Origin: an uncultured Actinomycetes bacterium
GTDB lineage: Bacteria > Actinomycetota > Thermoleophilia > Gaiellales > F1-60-MAGs149
Length of the DNA: 32,297 nt
Assembly: GCA_903873565.1 (NCBI GenBank)
Contig: CAIQOY010000107.1
Span: 1 to 32,297, forward strand
Direction: 5' to 3'
The notes below the pieces were generated by a model, which was not told where the DNA came from, searched no databases, and saw nothing but the letters and a program-made list of their open reading frames with translations. A program made the position numbers and the translations under genes. Positions 25,379 to 32,297 of the stretch are shown here, piece by piece (position 1 is the first letter of the stretch; every line of letters begins with the position of its first letter).

Positions 25379-26074
25379 GTGCTGATCGCCGACGGCTGGG
25401 CGCACCAGGAGGCGGGCCGCTCGCGCGGCGGCCTGCCCCTGACCGTCTACCTGCCCGCGGGCGCGCGCAGGGTCGACGGCCTGCTCCTGGCCGGCATCCA
25501 CGGCGAGGAGCCCGAGACGCTGCTGCTCGCCCGGCGCCTGCTCGAGCGGGTCGACGCCACGGACACCGCCTGGGCGGTCCTGCCCGCCGCCAACCCCGAC
25601 GGGCTGCTCGCCGGCGTGCGCCAGAACGCGGCCGGCGTCGACCTGAACCGCAACTTCCCCGCCGCCTCGTGGGGGCCGGAGGACTCGTACACCTACCCGC
25701 CGGGCACGCCCGAGCGGCGGCGGCCCCACCGCACGAACCGCTCCTCGCCGGGCACGGCGCCGGGATCGGAGCCGGAGACGCAGGCGCTGCTCGCGCTGAT
25801 CGACCGGCTCGAGCCCGACCTGATCGTGGACCTGCACAGCCCGCTCGCCCTCGTCGCCCCGACCCCCGACGCCGACCCGCTCGTCGTGGCCCGGCTGGCC
25901 GAGGCGGCCGACCTGCCCGTGCACCCCGAGATCGGCAGCCCCACCCCGGGCGCCCTGCGCGACTGGTGCGCGGACCGCGGCCTGCCCGCGATCACCTACG
26001 AGGTCGAGCACGCGCCCCTGCCGGCGCTCTGCGCGCGGCACCTGCCCGGCCTGACCGCGCTCCTGCAGACGTAG
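25379..26074 (+). CDS. M14-family zinc carboxypeptidase, MpaA-like (murein peptide amidase)
   Basis: 231 residues, GTG start behind a G-rich Shine-Dalgarno (GGGGGG). The zinc site is H41-x2-E44 in 'AGIHGEEPE' and H153 in 'DLHSPLA'. 'GVDLNRNFPAASW' and 'PGSEPETQAL' closely follow E. coli MpaA, and Glu208 in 'ITYEVEH' is the likely catalytic base. MpaA cleaves the gamma-D-Glu-mesoDAP bond of recycled murein peptides in the cytoplasm. No signal peptide is present, which fits. A peptidoglycan-recycling role is inferred from similarity; pairing with the aldehyde dehydrogenase has no obvious meaning. Confidence 0.85.
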   Translation: MLIADGWAHQEAGRSRGGLPLTVYLPAGARRVDGLLLAGIHGEEPETLLLARRLLERVDATDTAWAVLPAANPDGLLAGVRQNAAGVDLNRNFPAASWGPEDSYTYPPGTPERRRPHRTNRSSPGTAPGSEPETQALLALIDRLEPDLIVDLHSPLALVAPTPDADPLVVARLAEAADLPVHPEIGSPTPGALRDWCADRGLPAITYEVEHAPLPALCARHLPGLTALLQT

Positions 26075-26115
26075 GGCGGGCCCCACAGCCCGGCCGGCGA
26101 CAGGCGACCCTGCGG

Positions 26116-26121
26116 TACGGT
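26116..26121 (+). promoter_or_regulatory. -10 box (TACGGT) of the S1 protease gene
   Basis: TACGGT followed by CTGGGC and the ATG at 26128. The 6-nt spacing predicts a leaderless mRNA. Confidence 0.5.
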
Positions 26122-26127
26122 CTGGGC

Positions 26128-27768
26128 ATGCGGCCCGCGCGCGCCCTCCTGATCGCCGCCCTCGTGCTGGGCCTCGTCGCCGCCCCGCTCGAGGCCCGGC
26201 CGACAGGCGAGGTGGGCGCCCGAATCGTCAACGGGACGACCGCCCCGGCCGGCGCATGGCCGAGCGCGACCTTCCTGACCTTCACGTTCGACAACGTCGA
26301 TCGCTACGCATGCACGGGATCGCTGATCGCGCCACGGGTGATCCTGACCGCCGCCCACTGCGTCATCGACGAAGCCGGCGACCCGGCGATCACCGCCTTC
26401 TCCTTCGCCCGTCCGGGCGTGACCTCGATCTCCGACAACTCGACCCGCCAGGCCTGGGCGTCGGCGACGCCGCACCCCGGCTACGACCCCACCACCCTGG
26501 AGAACGACATCGCGCTGATCACGCTCACGAACCCCGCCGGCGCCCCGGCGGCGCCGATCCCGCTGATCGCCCCGTGGCAGGACGCGCTCGTGGTCGGCGG
26601 CGCCCCCGCCGCCATCGCCGGGTGGGGTATGACGCACCCGTCCGTCACGAGCTCGAGCTCGTCCACCCTGCAGGAGGCGACGGTGCCGATCATCGCCGAC
26701 ACCGCCTGCGCGGACGTCTACGGCGGCGACTTCGTCGCCTCGGCGATGCTCTGCGCGGGCGACCTCGCCCAGCGCATCGACACCTGCAAGGGCGACTCCG
26801 GCGGGCCGCTCGCGATGACGCTCGGCGGCAGCCGCGTGCTCGTCGGCGACACCAGCTGGGGCAGCTTCCCGTGCGCCGACGGCCACCGCCCGGGCGTCTT
26901 CGGACGCGTATCCGCCTTCCGCAACTGGATCCTCGACGACGCGGGTGCGGCCAGCACCCTCGTGCGCGACCACCTCGCGACGCAGACCGCGTCCACGGGG
27001 AGCCTCGCCCTCTCCAGCACGGGCCCGAGCGTGACGGCGTCCTGGACCGTCACGCCCGCCAACTGGACCACCACCGGCTTCCGCGTCGCGATCAACGGCA
27101 CGGACGCGACGGTGACGACCACCTCGCACACCGTCTCCGTGCCCGGCGGCGGGCCGGTGACCGCGGTCGTCGATCCCCTGGTCACGCTCGGCACCGCCGC
27201 CGGTGCGACGATCACCGCGACCCCGACGCCCACCCGCGCTCCCGTCGTCACGGCTCGGGCGGACTCCGTCCCGCGCGTGGGCGCGGTCGTGACCGCGAGC
27301 GCCGCCAGCGACGACCCGTGGGGCGGCGCGCTCACCTACGAGTGGCGCGTCGGCGGGGCGATCGTCCAGCAGGGCGCACAGGCGACCTACCGGCCGACCG
27401 CCGCGGAGGCCGGCAAGCTCGTGACCATCGCCGTGAGCGCCGCGAACGCCGCCGGCACCGGCACCGCTGCCGTCGACGCCGGCCGCGTCACCCAGTCGCC
27501 GCAGATCAAGGCCGGCCCGGTGCCGGTCCGCGGCGCGGCCCGGGTCGGGGGGCGGCTGCAGGCCCGCCCGCCCGCAGTGGCCGGCTACCCGAAGCCGCGG
27601 GCGACGTACCGCTGGTTCCGCGACGGCCGGCTCGTGCGCAGCGCGCGAACGTCGGTCTACCGCGTGCGCCCCGTCGATGCGGGTGCGCGCATCACGGGCA
27701 AGGTCACGTGGGCCAACGCCACGGGCAGGGTCACCCGCGCCCTCAGCCCGGTCCGGATCGCCGGGTGA
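26128..27768 (+). CDS. Secreted trypsin-like serine protease with C-terminal Ig-like repeats
   Basis: 546 residues. A signal peptide (about 1-23) is followed by a short propeptide and an activation site R32-IVNG, as in trypsin zymogens. The S1 triad is His77 ('TAAHC'), Asp127 ('LENDIALI') and Ser224 ('CKGDSGGPL'). Asp218 occupies the chymotrypsin-189 position, predicting cleavage after Arg/Lys. Cysteines pair as in the family. The protease ends near 265, then about 280 residues of beta-rich repeats follow. The last two (roughly 373-460 and 462-546) have the 'TYEW…GG…TYRPTAAEAG' and 'TYRWFRDGRLV…YRVRPVDAG' pattern of bacterial Ig-like modules, probably for adhesion or spacing. Self-processing or activation by another protease is likely. 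Confidence 0.92.
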   Translation: MRPARALLIAALVLGLVAAPLEARPTGEVGARIVNGTTAPAGAWPSATFLTFTFDNVDRYACTGSLIAPRVILTAAHCVIDEAGDPAITAFSFARPGVTSISDNSTRQAWASATPHPGYDPTTLENDIALITLTNPAGAPAAPIPLIAPWQDALVVGGAPAAIAGWGMTHPSVTSSSSSTLQEATVPIIADTACADVYGGDFVASAMLCAGDLAQRIDTCKGDSGGPLAMTLGGSRVLVGDTSWGSFPCADGHRPGVFGRVSAFRNWILDDAGAASTLVRDHLATQTASTGSLALSSTGPSVTASWTVTPANWTTTGFRVAINGTDATVTTTSHTVSVPGGGPVTAVVDPLVTLGTAAGATITATPTPTRAPVVTARADSVPRVGAVVTASAASDDPWGGALTYEWRVGGAIVQQGAQATYRPTAAEAGKLVTIAVSAANAAGTGTAAVDAGRVTQSPQIKAGPVPVRGAARVGGRLQARPPAVAGYPKPRATYRWFRDGRLVRSARTSVYRVRPVDAGARITGKVTWANATGRVTRALSPVRIAG

Positions 27769-27772
27769 GCAG

Positions 27773-27786
27773 GCCCCGGCCGGGGC
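27773..27786. terminator. Palindrome after the S1 protease gene
   Basis: A perfect 14-bp palindrome, GCCCCGGCCGGGGC, starts 5 nt after the stop. As RNA it gives a 5-bp G/C stem with a GGCC loop. There is no U-run, so termination is plausible but weakly supported. Confidence 0.4.
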
Positions 27787-27808
27787 TGACGGTCGCGTTC
27801 CGACCATG

Positions 27809-27814
27809 TAAGGT
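27809..27814 (+). promoter_or_regulatory. -10 box (TAAGGT) and inverted repeat before the lectin gene
   Basis: TAAGGT lies about 70 nt upstream of the lectin-domain gene. The surrounding AT-richer segment has TAAGGTA (27809-27815) and TACCTAA (27830-27836), an inverted repeat with one mismatch around a 14-nt centre, which could be an operator just downstream of the -10. A proper GGAGAG ribosome site precedes ATG 27883, unlike the leaderless neighbours. Confidence 0.35.
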
Positions 27815-27882
27815 ACAGGTCGTCGTTCTTACCTAAGCGTTCAGGAACGGCCGCTCACGTGACCCGAGGAGAGACCCCCGCG

Positions 27883-29391
27883 ATGACCCACGCCCACCCC
27901 CGCATCCACGCCCGCTGGTGGGCCGTGGCGATCGCCGCCGCGCTGCTCGCTGCCCTCGCGGCGCTGCTGCCGACGCGCGCCGATGCCGCGATCTCGAAGT
28001 CGACCTCGACCTTCTACCAGATCAACGGCACCGCGCCCGTCACGGGCCTGAAGCTGACCGGCTACGACGGCAAGAACGTCTACGTCGCCATCACGGTCAC
28101 CGGCCAGGCGACCGTGTCGGTCCCGACCACGGCCCAGACCGGTCTGTCGCTGCCCTTCGGGTACGCGTCGTGGTCCGGGTCGCAGATCGCCTTCACCGGC
28201 CCGGTGGCCAACGCCAACGCCGCGCTCGCGGCGCTGACGATCATCGCGCCCAATGTCGCCTACGTGAAGAACTCGACCGCCAACGACGTCACCCTCAACC
28301 TGACGGCCTTCGACAACAGCACCGGCGCGGCGTTCAACCCGGCCAACCAGCACTTCTACCGGTACGTGCCGGGCAAGATCACGGGAACGGATGCCCTCGC
28401 CGCCGCCGCCGCCGCGCCCGCGACCCTCGGCCAGGCCGGCTACCTCGCCTCGATCACCAGCGCGGACGAGAACGCGTTCGTCGCGGAGAAGATCCAGGGC
28501 GACGCCGGCGCGGTCGCGAAGAACGTCTGGATCGGCGCGACCGATACGGCCGAGGAGGGCAAGTGGGTGTGGAACGGCGGTCCGGACAACGGCGTGCAGT
28601 TCTGGCAGGGCTGCGACCCGGCCAGCGGCGGCGTGGCCGTCGAGGGCCGCTACTCGCAGTGGGCCCCGGGTGAGCCGAACAACTGGAACGCATCGCGCTG
28701 CCAGGTCGAGAACAGCCCGACGCTCGGCGAGGACTGCGCGATCATCAACAAGTTCTCCCCGAACTCCGCGCCGCCTGACAACGCCTTCTTCCAGGGCCTG
28801 TGGAACGACCTGCCCTGCTCGTACGGCGCGGGCGCGAACGACATCATCTCCGGCTACATCGTCGAGTACGGCAACAAGGCCGTCGGCGGGGACTACAGCG
28901 GCTTGGACACCCTCTCCGTGACGTTCAAGCCCCGCCCGTTCGCGCCGAAGGTGAAGGCGAACTTCTTCGACAAGGTGTTCAACCTGCTGTTCACGTCGAA
29001 GAAGCGCAAGAACCTGCCGAAGAAGCCGAACAAGCCCGCGACCTTCACGTTCAAGACCAAGGTGAAGATGGTCAACCCGGGCACCTACGTCATCACGATC
29101 AAGCGCAAGGACGGCAAGGGCGTGCCGTACCTGCTGCTGTCCGGGTCGAAGGCGCAGGCCGCCGGCGGCAAGGCCGTGAAGCTCGGGTCCTCGCGCTGGT
29201 CGATCGAGGTCACGACGACCAAGGCGAACCAGACGGTCACCGTCGACCCCGTCCTCAAGACGATGGACTGGGTGAAGCCGGCCGGCACCCAGCTGTCGGT
29301 GAAGCTCAAGACCGACTCGAACATGCGCTGCCCGCTCGGGTGGTGCGAGTCGACCCCGATCCCGAGCCCGCGGGACCAGGGCAAGGGCTAG
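27883..29391 (+). CDS. Secreted C-type lectin-domain protein
   Basis: 502 residues. A signal peptide with hydrophobic core at 12-30 has a probable cleavage after A-D-A (residue 35). Residues 40-150 form a beta-rich domain with 'ANANAALAALTI', as in cadherin-like repeat proteins. The C-type lectin domain spans about 156-330: 'HFYRYVPG', 'NVWIGATD', 'WAPGEPNNW' (EPN at 264-266), 'GLWNDLPC' (WND at 307-309). EPN plus WND is the Ca2+-dependent mannose-type sugar site. The C-terminal third includes a strongly basic patch (SKKRKNLPKKPNKP, about 358-371) and another beta domain. The ligand, perhaps cell-wall or environmental glycans, is unknown. The start was chosen for GGAGAG and a clean signal peptide; an in-frame GTG 24 nt earlier is the alternative. 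Confidence 0.88.
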   Translation: MTHAHPRIHARWWAVAIAAALLAALAALLPTRADAAISKSTSTFYQINGTAPVTGLKLTGYDGKNVYVAITVTGQATVSVPTTAQTGLSLPFGYASWSGSQIAFTGPVANANAALAALTIIAPNVAYVKNSTANDVTLNLTAFDNSTGAAFNPANQHFYRYVPGKITGTDALAAAAAAPATLGQAGYLASITSADENAFVAEKIQGDAGAVAKNVWIGATDTAEEGKWVWNGGPDNGVQFWQGCDPASGGVAVEGRYSQWAPGEPNNWNASRCQVENSPTLGEDCAIINKFSPNSAPPDNAFFQGLWNDLPCSYGAGANDIISGYIVEYGNKAVGGDYSGLDTLSVTFKPRPFAPKVKANFFDKVFNLLFTSKKRKNLPKKPNKPATFTFKTKVKMVNPGTYVITIKRKDGKGVPYLLLSGSKAQAAGGKAVKLGSSRWSIEVTTTKANQTVTVDPVLKTMDWVKPAGTQLSVKLKTDSNMRCPLGWCESTPIPSPRDQGKG

Positions 29392-29399
29392 GAGGGATT

Positions 29400-29465
29400 C
29401 GCGCGGTCCGGCCGCGCGACGCACGACGCCGAGGGCCCGTCTCCCCCAGCGGGAGGCGGGCCCTC
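29400..29465. terminator. Tandem hairpins between convergent genes
   Basis: The first stem is CGCGCGG/CCGCGCG with loop TCCGG (29400-29418). The second is a 15-bp stem with one G·U, GAGGGCCCGTCTCCC/GGGAGGCGGGCCCTC, with loop CCAGC (29431-29465). They fill the 112-bp gap between the lectin gene and ettA and can act on both strands as a bidirectional terminator. Confidence 0.75.
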
Positions 29466-29503
29466 CGTCGTCGCGGGGACCCGTCGCCAGCTGGGATCGG
29501 GGA

Positions 29504-31183
<1,680 letters not shown>

Positions 31184-31191
31184 GGGCGGGC

Positions 31192-31197
31192 AGCCTA
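31192..31197 (-). promoter_or_regulatory. -10 box (TAGGCT) of ettA
   Basis: TAGGCT on the minus strand, then GCCCGCCC, then the ATG. It lies in the 52-nt gap behind hemQ, so ettA probably has its own start of transcription besides any read-through. Confidence 0.5.
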
Positions 31198-31235
31198 CCC
31201 CACACCGGGTGGTGCGACGGCAGCCGGCAGGCGGC

Positions 31236-31976
31236 TCAGGCGGGCGTGAGGCCCGCCTCGCGGACGGCGTCCGCGAAGGGGGCGGCGAGGCCGACCGTGA
31301 ACGGCCCGAAGATCCCGTACACCGCCGAGGCCTCGTCGTAGCGCATCTCGTAGACGATGTCCTTGATCGCCTTCGGGTCGTCGCTGAAGAGCGTGACCTG
31401 CCACTCCCAGTCGGACAGGCCGGTGGCGGCGGTGATCATCTGCGACACCCGCCCCCGGAACGTCGCGCCGAGACGGCCGTGCCCGCCCATCAGCCGGCGG
31501 CGCTCCTCGAAGTCGAGGGCGTACCAGTTCGCGCCCACGTCACGGCTCTTGGCCATCGGGTAGATGCAGACGACGCGCGTGTCGGGGAGGTCGCGCGGGT
31601 GCAGGCGGCCCTCGCGCAGCTCGGCCACGTTGGGGTTGTCCGGGTTGATGTACTCGGAGGCCTCCGTGATCGAGACCATGCACTTCTCGGGCACCTCGAC
31701 GAGGGCCTCCCCGAGCTCGGTGCGCAGCAGGTCGCGGTGCAGGGCGTGGACCCGGGCGAGGTCGGGGTGCAGGAGGATCAGGCCGAGGTCGGCGCCCGCG
31801 CCGACGACGCTGAAGGCGATCAGCTGCGCGTCGGGCTCGGCTAGGAAGGCGTCGACGAGGGCCTGGGCCTCGGTCAGATCGACCTCGTCGCCGCGGTCGC
31901 CGGCGATCGCGAAGACGAGGTGCAGGACCGCCCAGCCCTCGGACGGGATCGCGGGGGTGTCGGCGAGGCGCGGCAC
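31236..31976 (-). CDS. hemQ: Coproheme decarboxylase HemQ (chlorite dismutase-like)
   Basis: 246 residues of the Cld/HemQ family. It catalyses the last step of the coproporphyrin-dependent heme pathway of Gram-positive bacteria, turning coproheme into heme b with peroxide. Reactive Tyr139 lies in 'CIYPMAKSRD' and proximal heme ligand His166 in 'LMGGHGRLG'. 'NWYALDFEERRRLM' is the typical surrounding motif. The distal Arg of true chlorite dismutases is not apparent. The GTG start at 31976 is 6 nt after a TACCCT box. It probably supplies heme to the cytochromes encoded elsewhere in the window, though the two loci are not linked. Confidence 0.94.
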   Translation of the reverse strand: MPRLADTPAIPSEGWAVLHLVFAIAGDRGDEVDLTEAQALVDAFLAEPDAQLIAFSVVGAGADLGLILLHPDLARVHALHRDLLRTELGEALVEVPEKCMVSITEASEYINPDNPNVAELREGRLHPRDLPDTRVVCIYPMAKSRDVGANWYALDFEERRRLMGGHGRLGATFRGRVSQMITAATGLSDWEWQVTLFSDDPKAIKDIVYEMRYDEASAVYGIFGPFTVGLAAPFADAVREAGLTPA

Positions 31977-31982
31977 GCGGGC

Positions 31983-31988
31983 AGGGTA
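31983..31988 (-). promoter_or_regulatory. -10 box (TACCCT) of hemQ
   Basis: TACCCT followed by GCCCGC and GTG: 6-nt spacing, leaderless. It lies wholly in the 23-bp gap after the DUF305 gene. Confidence 0.5.
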
Positions 31989-31999
31989 GCCGTCCCGGG

Positions 32000-32297
32000 C
32001 TAGCCGCCGAGCAGGGCGCGCATCTCCGCGATCTCCTGCTCCTGGGCCGCGATGATCTCGTCGGCGAGCGCCGTCAGCTCCGGATCGTCGCCGTCGGCCT
32101 TGACGTCCTCGGCCATCGCCACGGCGCCCTCGTGGTGGGCGATCATGCCCTCGAGGAAGAGGCGGTCGAAGTCGGCGCCCTCGGCGCCGCCGAGCGCCGC
32201 GATCTGCTCGTCGGAGAGCATGCCCTCCATGCCGCCGTGGCCGGAGTGGTCGCCGCCCATCCCGGCGTCCTCCGCGTCGAGCCAGGCCCGCATCTGC
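32000..32297 (-). CDS. DUF305-family protein, C-terminal part (5' end beyond the window)
   Basis: About 99 residues are visible, reading in from the window edge as QMRAWLDAEDAGMGGDHSGHGG. The opening 'QMRAWL' is the end of a first DUF305 repeat, so the N-terminus and any signal peptide lie outside. The second repeat has 'FLEGMIAHHEGAVAMAEDV' and closes with 'EIAEMRALL'. The His/Met pairs (MIAHHEGA, HSGHGGMEGM) are the features that suggest metal, often copper, binding in this family. These are usually secreted or membrane-anchored. The visible internal Met at 32293 is not the likely start. Confidence 0.85.
   Translation of the reverse strand, partial: QMRAWLDAEDAGMGGDHSGHGGMEGMLSDEQIAALGGAEGADFDRLFLEGMIAHHEGAVAMAEDVKADGDDPELTALADEIIAAQEQEIAEMRALLGG

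Overview
This is a very GC-rich window with strongly biased third codon positions, many GTG starts and many 1-8 nt gene overlaps. A coproheme decarboxylase (HemQ), a SucA without the N-terminal acyltransferase fusion of mycobacterial KGD, and recurrent TAnnnT -10 boxes all fit Actinomycetota. A deep-branching class such as Thermoleophilia is my best guess, but that is inference from gene content and not from a search.

Layout. Positions 1-7.8 kb hold the 3' end of an unidentified gene, a CoxG-like SRPBCC protein, the ATP-dependent protease Lon, an iron-type alcohol dehydrogenase, a subtilisin-inhibitor-like lipoprotein and a type IA topoisomerase. From 7.9 to 15.7 kb, the 2-oxoglutarate dehydrogenase E1 gene (sucA) is followed by a tightly overlapping glycolate/D-2-hydroxyacid oxidase operon (glcD-glcE-glcF) ending in a four-helix membrane protein. 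A second small membrane protein faces that operon. From 15.7 to 22.2 kb, the minus strand carries cydA-cydB, a small membrane protein, a quinone-oxidoreductase-like enzyme and an M20 peptidase as one overlapping run. Upstream of them lie a short-chain dehydrogenase and an unknown protein.

From 22.2 to 23.8 kb is the most accessory-looking part. A DUF4143-type ATPase sits behind three 23-bp direct repeats and is packed against the 3' end of a selenocysteine tRNA gene (selC). From 23.8 to 29.4 kb are an aldehyde dehydrogenase, an MpaA-like carboxypeptidase, a secreted trypsin-like protease with Ig-like repeats and a secreted C-type-lectin-domain protein. The window closes with a double hairpin, the ABC-F translation factor EttA, HemQ and a truncated DUF305 protein.

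How it works together. Much of the content is central respiration and redox: the TCA-cycle E1 component, a flavin/FeS oxidase that would feed the quinone pool, cytochrome bd oxidase and heme synthesis. Lon, EttA and topoisomerase are housekeeping. The two secreted proteins form an extracellular module. The strongest non-coding signals are the selC tRNA, the 23-bp repeat array, and a repeated promoter arrangement in which a TAnnnT box lies 6-11 nt before the start codon, implying many leaderless or nearly leaderless transcripts.
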